From assembly GCF_001636405.1 (NCBI RefSeq), contig NZ_KV440950.1, forward strand, positions 4,754,778-4,818,777: a stretch of DNA of 64,000 nucleotides, in the 5' to 3' direction. Source of the stretch: Peribacillus frigoritolerans. Lineage in GTDB: Bacteria > Bacillota > Bacilli > Bacillales > DSM-1321. Position 1 is the stretch's first letter, and each line of letters starts with the position of its first letter. Below are positions 16,622-26,112 of this stretch, one piece after another. Below the pieces are notes generated by a model, which ran no database searches, was not told the origin of the DNA, and was given only the letters and a program-made list of their open reading frames with translations. The position numbers were made by a program, and so were the translations under genes.

Positions 16622-17809
16622 CTAATATGCTAGATTTAACATTTTTAAAGTCCCATGAACATATAACTTCACCCCATTTTGTAAAGCCTGTTCATCGACT
16701 GTAAATTTAGGATGATGGTGAGGATATATAATCCCTTTTTCTTCATTACGAGCCCCTATTCCAATATAAGTTCCTGGAACTACTTCTTGAAAAGCAGAGA
16801 AGTCTTCACTTCCCATAATTGGCTTTAAAATCTCTCGACTTTCTTCACCAAATAATTCACAAACCGTTTCGTCCATCAATCGGGTAACTTCTTCATCATT
16901 AATGGTAGGAGCATAACCAAATTGATAATCGAAATCATATGTAGCTCCATGTGCTTCAGTAATCCCTTTTACTATCCGTTCGATAAAATTCGGGATTTCT
17001 ACCTGCAGTTGTGGATTAAAGCTTCGAACTGATCCACCAATGCTTACCGTACTTGGAATAACATTAATCGCACTTCCCCCATGGAACTGAGTCACTGAAA
17101 TCACCAGAGCTTCCTGGGTATCACGATACCGCGAAACAATGTGCTGGAGATTCGATACCACCTGTGTTCCAATTGCAATTGGATCGACGGTAAGTTCAGG
17201 TTGTGAGGCGTGCCCCCCTTTCCCCACCAAGGTGATGTTAAAAGTATCGGCCCCAGCCATTATCGGACCGTAACCCAAACCAATTTTCCCTAAAGGAAGA
17301 GTCGACAAGAGATGGGTGCCAATGATCATATCAACCCCATCAAGCGCACCAGCACTCACCATTTCTTGAGCTCCACCTGGCGGCAGTTCCTCAGCATGTT
17401 GAAATAAAAAACGCACCTCCCCTTTAATTTGTTCCTTTATCTGTGCAAAGATTTTTGCTGTTCCGAGCAGCATCGCCGTATGCCCATCATGTCCGCAAGC
17501 ATGCATGACTCCTGAATTCTGTGATACAAAGTCAAAATCGTTTTCTTCTTCAATTGGAAGCGCATCCATATCTGCCCGAAGTGCAATGACCTTCCCAGGC
17601 TGCTGACCGATCAAACGAGCCATTATACTCGTTTTTGTCGGACGTGAAATTTCCAATTCACCAAAAGTTTGCAGCTTTTCATAAACAAACTGTGCTGTTT
17701 TTTCCTCCTGAAAAGACAGCTCCGGATACTTATGTAAATATCTTCTCCAAGCAATCACTTCATCTTTAACGGCCTCGATCAAATCATGAATCATTATGGT
17801 TTGAGACAT
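16622..17809 (-). CDS. M20 family amidohydrolase (N-acyl amino acid / hippurate hydrolase type)
   Basis: 395 residues, cytosolic. This metallopeptidase clade removes an acyl group from amino acids or indole conjugates. Metal ligands are visible: 'H-A-C-G-H-D-G-H-T-A-M-L' near residue 105, the catalytic Glu pair in 'Q-H-A-E-E-L-P-P-G-G', 'G-T-H-L' and 'M-G-S-E-D-F-S'; a dimerisation lid with 'G-K-G-G-H-A-S-Q-P' lies between. The ATG has AAAGGGG 9 nt upstream. First gene of an operon with DUF3311 and an SSS symporter, which suggests uptake followed by deacylation. The regulator at 17986 lies upstream in the same direction with a terminator between. Confidence 0.9.
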   Translation of the reverse strand: MSQTIMIHDLIEAVKDEVIAWRRYLHKYPELSFQEEKTAQFVYEKLQTFGELEISRPTKTSIMARLIGQQPGKVIALRADMDALPIEEENDFDFVSQNSGVMHACGHDGHTAMLLGTAKIFAQIKEQIKGEVRFLFQHAEELPPGGAQEMVSAGALDGVDMIIGTHLLSTLPLGKIGLGYGPIMAGADTFNITLVGKGGHASQPELTVDPIAIGTQVVSNLQHIVSRYRDTQEALVISVTQFHGGSAINVIPSTVSIGGSVRSFNPQLQVEIPNFIERIVKGITEAHGATYDFDYQFGYAPTINDEEVTRLMDETVCELFGEESREILKPIMGSEDFSAFQEVVPGTYIGIGARNEEKGIIYPHHHPKFTVDEQALQNGVKLYVHGTLKMLNLAY

Positions 17810-17952
17810 ACGCTACAACCCCTTTTCGTTTGATTTTAAACAGCAACTTTTAATTTAGGTTAGTTTAAGGAAAAAATTCCTTAAATAGAGTATAATCTCA
17901 TACAGTCTTCATTACAATATTTTTCGAAAATTCAAAACCGTTTTTTTCACAC

Positions 17953-17982
17953 TAAAAAAGCACCCAAATTATGGGTGCCTGT
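17953..17982 (-). terminator. Intrinsic terminator of the 17986 regulator
   Basis: GCACCC (17960-17965) pairs with GGGTGC (17973-17978), followed on the minus strand by TTTTTTAG; it starts 4 nt after the stop. Confidence 0.85.
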
Positions 17983-17985
17983 AAT

Positions 17986-19284
17986 TCATAATAATTGATA
18001 AATCTTACTCGGCCTTCCTCGGGTGGCATTAGCCTCTTCACCAACGCATCGTGCCAAATCAACTTCGCACATATCCGCAACAATTCGCCGTACATTGCGC
18101 TCTGTCATCTCTAGATGTGTCGCTAAGTCCTTTGTAGTAAAATCACTCCAGCCCATTCTTTGAACAAGCGCCGATATCTTCTTATACGTTTTAACACTGA
18201 TATTTCCGTTTTTCAACTTTTCTATAAGGGGTTTATTATGGGTACGGGTATCATATTGCAGTTCTTTCTTTTTGCCTGGTGATTCGATTATTTTGCCATC
18301 ATCTTGAATAATCACAATTTCTCGCTTTTTCATCTCTTTTGAATGTTGAATAGCACGAAAAGCATTGATTTCCGCCGAATAGGCAGTCTCGCCGAAGCCA
18401 ATTCCAACTGCAACGGTTGTATCTGCTTCAAAAGCCAATTTTTCAATCGTTTCTTCGAGCGTAATGATTTCTCGTTCAATTGCGCCGCGAGAACTAAAAA
18501 TCATGTACCTTCCATTCCCTTTCTCTGAAAAAGAACCATTTATTTTTTCACCAAGTTGAATCAACATTTCTTTTAGCCGAAGCTCCAAGTACTGTAAATG
18601 ATATGGAGTTTTCATTTCCTCTGCCACTTTATTAAAATATTCGACTTCAATGATTTCGACTCCGATTTGTGTATCCTTAAAGTAGGATGCCTTTACTTTT
18701 TCAGAAAGAATTCGAAGAGTTTGCCTCACTTCCATCTTACTCATCGACATACGGTAGGCTGGAATGCCCAATTCCCTTAAAGCTTCACACACGGACGGAA
18801 AACAAGAAAAAGCGCCTTCTGTCTTTCCCATATTCCATAAATCCAAGTGAAAATGTACCAATTCATCCGTATCAACATCTGTCTCAAACACTTTCGTATA
18901 AATCTTTTGGGTTTTTATATTCAACTGTGACAAAGCTTCTTCGCTAATATTATTTGAGGACATAGTATCGATACTTAGATGCTCAATGATTTTCCCTTGT
19001 TCATAGATCATCTCTAAAAAGGATTTATAAAAACCAGATTCCGTAGCTGGGACATGGACCATTATTTTATCTGTTTGTAGTGTTTTTCCCGCAATTTCAT
19101 AGGGAAGTGGACCAGAAAAAAGCCATGCATGTACATGTGAATCATGTTCCTTTACAATATTCTCTACCTCTTCGGTCCTTACATAGGGCAAAGAGATGAA
19201 TTCCAACTCATGTTTATATTCTTCTGCCGCGGCTAAAATTTGTTCTATAGAAGTTTTTAGACCGACAAGTCCGATTTTATACAT
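17986..19284 (-). CDS. Transcriptional regulator with cyclase-like core and C-terminal winged helix
   Basis: About 432 residues. I do not recognise a named family. Three parts can be seen. An N-terminal region (about 1-180) contains 'H-V-H-A-W-L-F-S-G-P-L-P-Y-E-I'. A middle region has 'F-S-E-K-G-N-G-R-Y-M-I-F-S-S-R-G' and 'T-V-A-V-G-I-G-F-G-E-T-A-Y-S-A-E-I-N-A', which resembles class III cyclase / GTP cyclohydrolase III / GGDEF-like folds. The C-terminal about 75 residues look like a winged helix ('F-T-T-K-D-L-A-T-H-L-E-M-T-E-R-N-V-R-R') ending in 'R-G-R-P-S-K-I-Y', an AT-hook-like tail. I start at ATG 19284 with AAAGGAAG 11 nt upstream; an ATG at 19323 lacks a ribosome site. It probably controls the neighbouring M20/SSS operon. 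A broken paralogue lies at 29425. Confidence 0.75.
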   Translation of the reverse strand: MYKIGLVGLKTSIEQILAAAEEYKHELEFISLPYVRTEEVENIVKEHDSHVHAWLFSGPLPYEIAGKTLQTDKIMVHVPATESGFYKSFLEMIYEQGKIIEHLSIDTMSSNNISEEALSQLNIKTQKIYTKVFETDVDTDELVHFHLDLWNMGKTEGAFSCFPSVCEALRELGIPAYRMSMSKMEVRQTLRILSEKVKASYFKDTQIGVEIIEVEYFNKVAEEMKTPYHLQYLELRLKEMLIQLGEKINGSFSEKGNGRYMIFSSRGAIEREIITLEETIEKLAFEADTTVAVGIGFGETAYSAEINAFRAIQHSKEMKKREIVIIQDDGKIIESPGKKKELQYDTRTHNKPLIEKLKNGNISVKTYKKISALVQRMGWSDFTTKDLATHLEMTERNVRRIVADMCEVDLARCVGEEANATRGRPSKIYQLL

Positions 19285-19323
19285 CCAGTAATCGACTTCC
19301 TTTACCATCTGTAATAGATTCAT

Positions 19324-19656
19324 TGTTATTTGTAGAATATCCTGGTTTAATCCAAGTCATGATATGTAATCCTAATTCTTCTGCTGTCTAACTATTGTTT
19401 CAATTTGTATGAGCCCTTGTTTTTATTTCTTTTGTTACCTCTTGATTATATCAGCAGCAAAAAGAATAATGTGGTAGCCAATGCTCTAATATATAGTTGC
19501 ATTCATACCCACGCCAAATTTTTTCTCTTATGTATCATTTTATCATGCAACATGAAGTAAAAATACGTTGTATACGTTATTCAAGTGATTCATAACTACT
19601 TTTCCATCTCATTCGATTTTCAGCACATATATAATTTGGGGTACCTATTTAGATAA
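19324..19656. other. Upstream region of the 17986 regulator
   Basis: No gene is evident. The stretch is AT-rich and must hold the promoter of the regulator; an interrupted direct repeat TACGTTGTATACGTTA occurs near 19563. I could not assign -35/-10 elements with confidence. Confidence 0.4.
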
Positions 19657-19691
19657 AAAACCACGTAACATTACAAGGATTACGTGGTTTG
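19655..19691 (-). terminator. Intrinsic terminator of the DAO/ALDH/MATE/cupin/amidohydrolase operon
   Basis: AACCACGTAA (19659-19668) and TTACGTGGTT (19680-19689) pair, followed on the minus strand by TTTTTT. It lies 15 nt after the amidohydrolase stop. Confidence 0.88.
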
Positions 19692-19705
19692 CAAACTATG
19701 ATATA

Positions 19706-21325
19706 TTAAATTTTCACTGATAGTTCTTCTTGATAGATAATTTCACCATCAATAATAGTTGTTTCTACTTTTAAATCTTTAATTTGGTTTGGGTTGACAC
19801 TTAAAATGCTGTCATTTAATATAACTAAATCCGCCAACTTTCCGACCTCTATGCTTCCTTTTATCTCTTCTTCAAAACTCGCATAAGCGCCATTCCAGGT
19901 GTATAGTTTAATAGCTTCCATTACGTTTATGGATTGATTAGCACCAAACTCCATTCCAGACTGGCTTTTTCTATTGACAGCAACATGAATTCCTAATAAA
20001 GGATTATAGTCAGTAACTGGCGCATCTGATCCACCTGCTGCCATGATGCCACGATCAATATAATCACGAACAGCATACATGTGATTAACACGATCACCAT
20101 AGTGTTGGACATATATCTCTCCGAATTCATAAGGAAAAGGAGGATTTGGAATAGGAACCATCTCGAGTTTTTTCATTCTCTCTTGTAAATCCGGTGAAGA
20201 AATTCCCGCGTGCTCAATCCGATGACGATGGTTTTTTCTTGGTGATTCCTCCAACGCCTTTTCCACACAATTCAAATACATTTCAATGGCTTTATCACCT
20301 TGTGCATGTACAGTGATTTGATAGCCTTTTTTATGTGCTTCACCTAAAACCTGATAGATTTCTTCCTCACTATAATAAAGAATGCCATAATTGTTAGAGT
20401 CACTGGAGTACGAATCACGAGTTGCAATTGTAGGCCCGGTGCTACTTCCATCTGTAAACAATTTCACCGGTCCAACTTTGAATCTCTCATCTCCGGTACC
20501 AGTTACCACACCAGCTTCGACCATTTTATTAACAAATTCATGGGAGTTATTTACCTGGCATATCATTGCATATATTCGGACACGAATATCCTTACTCTTC
20601 ACAGCTTGTTGCAGTAAACGGTAACTCTCAGGACCATTTCCACCTGCCTCATGTATACTTGTTATGCCCACTGCAACGAAATGATCTGATGCAATTTTCA
20701 CAGCCTTCATCAGTTCGCTTTCTGTATAACTTGCAACCTCGTTCATACCCATATTTGCTGCTTCAATTAACTTTCCTGTAAGCCTTCCTGCCTGATTCTT
20801 TTCAATGACTCCCCCATTAGGATCCGGTGTGCTCTCGTTAATTTGCGCAATTTCTAAAGCTTTGCTGTTCACCACGCTTATATGGCTGCAAGTACGGGAT
20901 ACAATAATGGGGTGATCAACTGAAATTTCATCCAGCTCAGCGATTGTTGGATAACGCTTTTCCTTCACTGCGGTTTCATTAAAGCCCCAAGCACGTATCC
21001 ATTCACCTTTAGGAGTTACTAAGGCTTTCTTTTTCATGTCATCTAACAAAGCCTCGATAGAATCGATATGTTCAGCTTTACAACTTACCGCCAACTGATT
21101 CGCCCCATAAAAAATGAGGTGAATATGAGAATCAATGAATCCAGGAAGAAGCGTTTTTCCCTTCAAGTCAATTACATCCGTTTTTACTCCTATAAAACTC
21201 TTAACCTCCTGATTTGAACCAACAACTGCGATACGATTATCTTTTATTGCTACAGCTTCGACTACTGTATTCTTTTGGTCTACTGTAATAACCTCTCCAT
21301 TTATCAATACAACATCAGCTTCCAT
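19706..21325 (-). CDS. Amidohydrolase family protein (YtcJ-like, amidohydro_3)
   Basis: 539 residues of the metal-dependent amidohydrolase superfamily. Ligand motifs: 'G-F-I-D-S-H-I-H-L' near residue 62, 'T-V-H-A-Q-G-D-K-A-I' near 350, 'H-R-I-E-H-A-G' near 378 and 'G-G-S-D-A-P-V' near 450. Flanking beta-sandwich segments ('V-D-Q-K-N-T-V-V-E-A-V-A-I-K' and 'K-L-A-D-L-V-I-L') are usual. Members hydrolyse amides, formamides or imides. It is the last gene of the five-gene operon starting at 25968 and is followed by a strong terminator, so it likely acts on an amide formed or imported in that pathway; the actual substrate is unknown. Confidence 0.88.
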   Translation of the reverse strand: MEADVVLINGEVITVDQKNTVVEAVAIKDNRIAVVGSNQEVKSFIGVKTDVIDLKGKTLLPGFIDSHIHLIFYGANQLAVSCKAEHIDSIEALLDDMKKKALVTPKGEWIRAWGFNETAVKEKRYPTIAELDEISVDHPIIVSRTCSHISVVNSKALEIAQINESTPDPNGGVIEKNQAGRLTGKLIEAANMGMNEVASYTESELMKAVKIASDHFVAVGITSIHEAGGNGPESYRLLQQAVKSKDIRVRIYAMICQVNNSHEFVNKMVEAGVVTGTGDERFKVGPVKLFTDGSSTGPTIATRDSYSSDSNNYGILYYSEEEIYQVLGEAHKKGYQITVHAQGDKAIEMYLNCVEKALEESPRKNHRHRIEHAGISSPDLQERMKKLEMVPIPNPPFPYEFGEIYVQHYGDRVNHMYAVRDYIDRGIMAAGGSDAPVTDYNPLLGIHVAVNRKSQSGMEFGANQSINVMEAIKLYTWNGAYASFEEEIKGSIEVGKLADLVILNDSILSVNPNQIKDLKVETTIIDGEIIYQEELSVKI

Positions 21326-21417
21326 ACACTCATTCCTTTCGAAATTACACTTTTAGAGTGATTAATTCAGTATTTAGCATTCATTCTGCTTAAAATTTAC
21401 CCACTTCCCATTTCACA

Positions 21418-21699
21418 TTATTTCAGATTGATCTCATGGTTCAGTTTATAATTCTTTTTCAAAAATACTGGACAATCCCACTCACAGACAAGGTCCTTAG
21501 CCAAGGAAACGACCCAGTCCTTTGTAATATGATACTTTTCTCCATCAACAGTAATAAACACTTCACCGTCTGTCACATAGAAAACTTCCTGTTCTTCTAG
21601 ATGCCACGTTCCTTTATTCGGTTCGCCCACCCATGGTTCCCACGAGTCAACACCTAGTCGTTGTGCGTCTTCTGCTGTAAGTTTTTTCGCAAAAAACAT
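21418..21699 (-). CDS. Small cupin protein (DUF861-like)
   Basis: 93 residues forming a single cupin barrel. 'W-E-P-W-V-G-E-P-N-K-G-T-W-H-L-E-E-Q-E-V-F-Y-V' and 'D-G-E-V-F-I-T-V-D-G-E-K-Y-H-I' match the two cupin boxes of the ureidoglycine-aminohydrolase-like cupin_3 group; the His/Glu metal ligands of box 1 are partly kept. The ATG has an AGAGAGGA site. It lies between the MATE and amidohydrolase genes in the same operon. It may be an isomerase, hydrolase accessory or small-molecule sensor. Confidence 0.8.
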   Translation of the reverse strand: MFFAKKLTAEDAQRLGVDSWEPWVGEPNKGTWHLEEQEVFYVTDGEVFITVDGEKYHITKDWVVSLAKDLVCEWDCPVFLKKNYKLNHEINLK

Positions 21700-21731
21700 G
21701 ATGATCCTCTCTCTTTCTTATAGAATAGGTT

Positions 21732-23156
21732 TTATAAACTTACTGTCTTAACATTTGTATCTTTTAAACGTTTGAACTCTTTTCTCATAAAGTATATGGC
21801 AATGAGAAGACCTGGAATTTCTGCGGCAGGACCTGCATACCATATACCTTCTACACCCCAGAATTTCGGGAAAATAAATAGAAACGGGAACATGAACAAT
21901 AGCATTTTGCTAACACTAATAAACGTTGCGGACCAGTTTTTCTCTTGTGCTTCGAAATAACCGGAGATAAGCAAGCTGACAGCATTAAGCGTAAACAAAG
22001 AATTGAATACAACTGTCGTCCAAATGCCCAGTTTCTGTAATTCAGGATTACCAACCGAAAAAAATGACACAATTGGATCTGCAAAAATGATTAGGATGGA
22101 TGTCACAATCACAAAGAAGGCAACCGTAAATATGAGTCCCATCTTAATTGCTTGTTTAACACGATCAAGGTTGCCCGCACCGTAGTTATAACTAATGATC
22201 GGTTGAAGCCCTGTCATCCCACCGAGCGCTGCTAAGGCGAGCATATTTGTAATGTAACCGTTTTGAATCGTGAAAGCGGCGACGTGCAGCCCACCACCGT
22301 ACCTTTGCAGCATGTTGTTGAAGAAAATAATGGCAATGAACATCATGAACAGACTCGAGAAAGATGCAAAGCCCGTCCAAGCCACTTCACCGATCGTCTT
22401 GAGATTAATCATCATATCTTTCATTTTTGGCTTAAGTTTTGTTTTACCAAACCAGAAATAAAAGATCAGGAAAACAGGGATCGATTGCGAAATCGTATTG
22501 GCCCATGAGGAACCCATCATCCCCATGTCATACTTCGTTACCATAATCCATTCTGTAATCCCACCAACAACTGCTGCGACTAACCAACTGTTCATTGATA
22601 ATACAGGTTTTTCATCGATATTGGTTAAAACACTTAATACAACGGCCAATATCGTTAATGGCAATGAAATCCATAGCAGCCGGCTATATTGCACCGCATA
22701 TGGAAGCGCTTCATCACTTGCTCCGAATAAGGTCATGATTTGATTTTCAAAGACCACTCCAATTACAGCTAGCAAAGTGGAGAAGAAAAGAGTAAACCAT
22801 AAGGTTTGTCCCATAATACCTCTAGCTTCTTCGATTTTCCCTTTTCCAAGGCGAAGTGAAATGACCGCTCCGGCTCCCACACCCAAAAGTACGCCAAGCA
22901 TACGGGTAATAACCATGACCGTAAATCCAATTCCAATCCCTTCGACTTCCAGCTCCTGAAAGCCACTGACGAAATAGCCATCGACAACCGCTGCAACTCC
23001 TAGAATTGCGTTAGCCATAATTCCTGCCAAAGCAAATCGTAAATATAGTAACGGAATACTTTTGGTTCCCAGCACTGAATCATGCGCTGGCTTATTCATT
23101 ACTTCTACTTGCTCTTTCTTCGATGACGGACGGTTGTCTGCTATTTCCACGAGCAT
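21732..23156 (-). CDS. MATE family efflux transporter
   Basis: 474 residues with 12 predicted membrane helices in two homologous halves. MATE features include 'P-L-L-Y-L-R-F-A-L-A-G-I-M-A-N' in helix 1, 'G-V-G-A-G-A-V-I-S-L-R-L-G' and 'G-L-Q-P-I-I-S-Y-N-Y-G-A-G' with the conserved Tyr/Asn motif of helix 8. It exports cationic compounds using Na+ or H+ gradients. The ATG lies 2 nt after AGGGGG; the in-frame GTG at 23150 has better spacing and may be the start. Location inside a catabolic operon is unusual for MATE and suggests export of a toxic amine or aldehyde-derived product. Confidence 0.88.
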   Translation of the reverse strand: MLVEIADNRPSSKKEQVEVMNKPAHDSVLGTKSIPLLYLRFALAGIMANAILGVAAVVDGYFVSGFQELEVEGIGIGFTVMVITRMLGVLLGVGAGAVISLRLGKGKIEEARGIMGQTLWFTLFFSTLLAVIGVVFENQIMTLFGASDEALPYAVQYSRLLWISLPLTILAVVLSVLTNIDEKPVLSMNSWLVAAVVGGITEWIMVTKYDMGMMGSSWANTISQSIPVFLIFYFWFGKTKLKPKMKDMMINLKTIGEVAWTGFASFSSLFMMFIAIIFFNNMLQRYGGGLHVAAFTIQNGYITNMLALAALGGMTGLQPIISYNYGAGNLDRVKQAIKMGLIFTVAFFVIVTSILIIFADPIVSFFSVGNPELQKLGIWTTVVFNSLFTLNAVSLLISGYFEAQEKNWSATFISVSKMLLFMFPFLFIFPKFWGVEGIWYAGPAAEIPGLLIAIYFMRKEFKRLKDTNVKTVSL

Positions 23157-23195
23157 GTCCCCCTATAAATAATTGATGTAGTAAGTTAAGCTCAA

Positions 23196-24668
23196 TTAAT
23201 TCGCATACCAACCTACAGGCTTGGCATTCTGGTGGATATTGATTTGCTTCGTTTCCATAAAGTGCTCCAGCCCAACAGTACCTAACGCTCTGCCGATTCC
23301 ACTTTGCTTATATCCTCCCCAAGGACCTTCAACATAAGCGAGATGATAACTATTAATCCAAGTAATTCCCGCACGCAATTTACTAATGACACGTTTTGCT
23401 CGATCCATATCTTCAGTAAATACAGCACCAGCTAATCCATAAATGGAATCATTCGCTTTTTGGATGGCATCTTCCTCATCTTTAAATTTCTGTACAACAA
23501 GGACCGGACCAAAAATCTCTTCCTTAACAATACGCATATTCGCATTTACATCAGCAAAGATCGTTGGGGCAATAAAAAATCCTCGATCAAGCCCATTTTC
23601 TGTTAAGCGCTTACCACCACAAACTAATTTTGCACCTTCTTCGATTCCGCTCTTAATGTAATGTAAAACTTCATTCATATGCGGCTCGTTTGTGAGGGCT
23701 CCCATTTCAATGTTTTCGCTTTCCCCGTTGCCAACTACAATTTTGCTTGCGCGCTCGGCTAATCTTTCAACAAACTTATCGTAAATCGTCTCATGTACAA
23801 GCAAACGAGATGCAGCTGAACAAACTTGTCCAGCATTGTGGAAAATACCAAACATCGCATTCTCGACTGCATTTTCAAAATCCACATCGTCGAACACAAT
23901 AAGTGGAGATTTACCACCCAGTTCAAGTGTGATTTTTTTCATATTGCCCGCAGCTGCGCGCATAATGCTTCGGCCTGTTTTTGTTCCGCCGGTAAAAGCA
24001 ATCATATCAACATCATGGCTCTCGGCAAGCTCATTCCCAACTTTTGATCCAGGTCCCAATACCAAGTTTGCCACTCCGGCCGGAAGTCCAATCTCTTCGA
24101 AAATTTCAAATAACATGAATGCGCTTACAGGAGTAACCTCAGCAGGCTTAAGAACAATTGTATTCCCTGCGGCGAGTGCAGGAGCAATTTGCCAAACAGC
24201 TAACATAAGCGGGAAGTTCCAAGGTACAATAAGTCCACAAACACCAATCGGTTCATGAATGATAAATGTTTCCGAAGAATCGGCACGAGTGTAAGATTTC
24301 TTTTTCATGCCTTTGATCAAGTCAGCATAATAACGGAAGCATTGAATCGATACCGGAATATCCACATAGGTGGTTGCACGAATGACCTTACCGTTATTTG
24401 CAGTTTCCAAACGTGCAATTTCAGCTGCCTTCTCCTCAAGACGGTCTGCAATCTTATAGAGATAGTCAGCTCTTTCATCAGCTGAAAAATTCGACCAGAT
24501 CTCGCTGTCAAACGCTTTACGAGCCGCCTTGATTGCTATCTTCGCATCGTCTGCTGATCCATCAGCAGACGTTGCGATTACCTCTCCGGTTGCAGGATTG
24601 ATAATGTTTCGTCTATCACCGGATAACGCTTCTACCCATTTCCCGTCAATGAACATGTTTATTTTCAT
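23196..24668 (-). CDS. NAD(P)-dependent aldehyde dehydrogenase (betaine/aminoaldehyde type)
   Basis: About 490 residues. Catalytic residues are present: Glu in 'L-E-L-G-G-K-S-P' near 262 and Cys in 'N-A-G-Q-V-C-S-A' near 296; the substrate-binding segment 'P-W-N-F-P-L' near 160 and 'G-G-Y-K-Q-S-G-I-G-R' near the C-terminus are typical of class 1/2 and betaine aldehyde dehydrogenases. The ATG at 24668 has AAAGGAG at 8 nt; an in-frame TTG 21 nt upstream overlaps the oxidase stop and is unlikely. Together with the DAO oxidase it would turn an amine into an aldehyde and then an acid. Confidence 0.92.
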   Translation of the reverse strand: MKINMFIDGKWVEALSGDRRNIINPATGEVIATSADGSADDAKIAIKAARKAFDSEIWSNFSADERADYLYKIADRLEEKAAEIARLETANNGKVIRATTYVDIPVSIQCFRYYADLIKGMKKKSYTRADSSETFIIHEPIGVCGLIVPWNFPLMLAVWQIAPALAAGNTIVLKPAEVTPVSAFMLFEIFEEIGLPAGVANLVLGPGSKVGNELAESHDVDMIAFTGGTKTGRSIMRAAAGNMKKITLELGGKSPLIVFDDVDFENAVENAMFGIFHNAGQVCSAASRLLVHETIYDKFVERLAERASKIVVGNGESENIEMGALTNEPHMNEVLHYIKSGIEEGAKLVCGGKRLTENGLDRGFFIAPTIFADVNANMRIVKEEIFGPVLVVQKFKDEEDAIQKANDSIYGLAGAVFTEDMDRAKRVISKLRAGITWINSYHLAYVEGPWGGYKQSGIGRALGTVGLEHFMETKQINIHQNAKPVGWYAN

Positions 24669-24681
24669 AAACAACTCTCCT

Positions 24682-25968
24682 TTAAGCAATAATATCTACC
24701 AGTTTGAAACCAATATGTGCTAGATTTACCAGCATGGTTTTCTGATTATAGAATGGGAATGATTTGAGGCGTTCCTTTTCAAATCGATATCCACCTGCAC
24801 TCCCCGTAACGATCCATTGTGCCAATAACTTGCCAAACAATGTCGAGAGAGAAGCGCCGTGGCCCGTATAACCCGTTGCGAAATATGCGCCTTCTTTGGA
24901 TTTGCCGATAACAGGGAACGTATCAATTGTAACCCCGATAAATCCACCCCAATTGAAATCTATCTTGCTTCCTGCTAGTTTTGGCATTATTTTAACCATG
25001 GCATCGTAAACACTTTGATAAACGGCATCGCCTAAGTTTGGACGAATATCGCCACCGCCGAATACGATCCGATTATCTGGTGTACGTCGGAAATAATAAA
25101 GGAAATTGCTTGTATCAAAAACCATACGATCTTTAGGAATGACGGTATTCACCAGTGATTCTGGAAGCTGTTCAGTAGCAATGATACGTGCCGAAATTGG
25201 CAGTACGCCTTTGTTCAGTTCATTCATGATTTTTCCGGAGTAACCATCTGTAGCGACAATAATGTCTTTCGCAGTTACAGCACCTTTTTCTGTTACAACT
25301 TTCACCCTGTTTTGACCGTACTCAATAGATAGTGCTTTCGAATGCTCAAAGATTTTTGCACCGATCGATTTAGCTGCCTCTCCCAAACCAATTGCATAAT
25401 TAAGTGGTTGGAACGAGTAACTCGAGTTGTCGACTAAGCATCCATAATAAAGCGGGGAATCGATCTCTTGATGCAACTGACTTCGATCAAGCACGCTTGA
25501 ATCGTAACCGAAATTTTCGTTTAAGAATTCGCTTTCATGTTTCAATTCTTCAAAATGCTTGGCTTTGTAAGCCGCCACAATGTGACCTGTCTTTCTAAAG
25601 TCACAGTTGATTTGATGCTCGTCAATGATTTTTTTAACCAGTTCAACGCTAAAAAGGGAGAGATCGTTAAGCTGTCTTGCCTCGTCGGCACCATACTTTT
25701 TGGCAAGCTCCTTCATCGTTGGCTTATAGCCTGGCAATACCATCCCGCCGTTACGGCCGCTGGCACCATATCCGATCGTTTCTTGCTCAAGGACAATGAC
25801 ACTCTTCCCTAATTTTTGCAAATGATACGCAGAAGAAAGACCTGTGAAACCTGCTCCAATAATGACAACATCCGCCTCTTCATTTCCTTCAAGAAACTTT
25901 CGTTTTTCATAGCTGTTTGCAGTCGCTGTCCACAGTGATAGAGTATCCATTCGATCCATCTTATCCAT
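24682..25968 (-). CDS. FAD-dependent amine oxidase (DAO family, PuuB-like)
   Basis: 428 residues. An N-terminal Rossmann motif V-V-I-I-G-A-G-F-T-G-L-S-S-A near residue 34 binds FAD, followed by 'G-Y-G-A-S-G-R-N-G-G-M-V-L-P-G' typical of the DAO/gamma-glutamylputrescine oxidase clade, and a C-terminal 'A-T-G-Y-T-G-H-G-A-S-L-S'. Such enzymes oxidise primary or secondary amines to aldehydes with H2O2 release. The ATG has AAGGAG 9 nt upstream. First gene of the operon, with the aldehyde dehydrogenase 13 nt downstream, and divergent from the MerR-type gene. The substrate may be a polyamine or amino acid derivative but cannot be read. Confidence 0.9.
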   Translation of the reverse strand: MDKMDRMDTLSLWTATANSYEKRKFLEGNEEADVVIIGAGFTGLSSAYHLQKLGKSVIVLEQETIGYGASGRNGGMVLPGYKPTMKELAKKYGADEARQLNDLSLFSVELVKKIIDEHQINCDFRKTGHIVAAYKAKHFEELKHESEFLNENFGYDSSVLDRSQLHQEIDSPLYYGCLVDNSSYSFQPLNYAIGLGEAAKSIGAKIFEHSKALSIEYGQNRVKVVTEKGAVTAKDIIVATDGYSGKIMNELNKGVLPISARIIATEQLPESLVNTVIPKDRMVFDTSNFLYYFRRTPDNRIVFGGGDIRPNLGDAVYQSVYDAMVKIMPKLAGSKIDFNWGGFIGVTIDTFPVIGKSKEGAYFATGYTGHGASLSTLFGKLLAQWIVTGSAGGYRFEKERLKSFPFYNQKTMLVNLAHIGFKLVDIIA

Positions 25969-25996
25969 GCTTGTTATTCTCCTTATGTGACATGTA

Positions 25997-26005
25997 TGCT
26001 ATAAT
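25997..26005 (+). promoter_or_regulatory. Extended -10 promoter for the MerR-type gene
   Basis: TGCTATAAT is a perfect extended -10 element reading toward the regulator; no good -35 is needed for this class. The 5' leader would contain both inverted repeats at 26053 and 26113. Confidence 0.5.
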
Positions 26006-26052
26006 ACAGTCAAATTTTATTCACAATATTCACACTTATTGAGTCCATCATA

Positions 26053-26076
26053 TGACTTGGTGTTTCCTCCAAGTCA
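26053..26076. promoter_or_regulatory. Inverted repeat, likely operator of the MerR-type regulator
   Basis: TGACTTGG (26053-26060) and CCAAGTCA (26069-26076) are perfect 8-bp arms with an 8-bp spacer, located between the divergent DAO and MerR-type genes. MerR-family operators are dyads of this kind. Confidence 0.55.
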
Positions 26077-26112
26077 ATAGCCATTTGAGAGTTTTTTGAA
26101 TTCATTTTCGTG

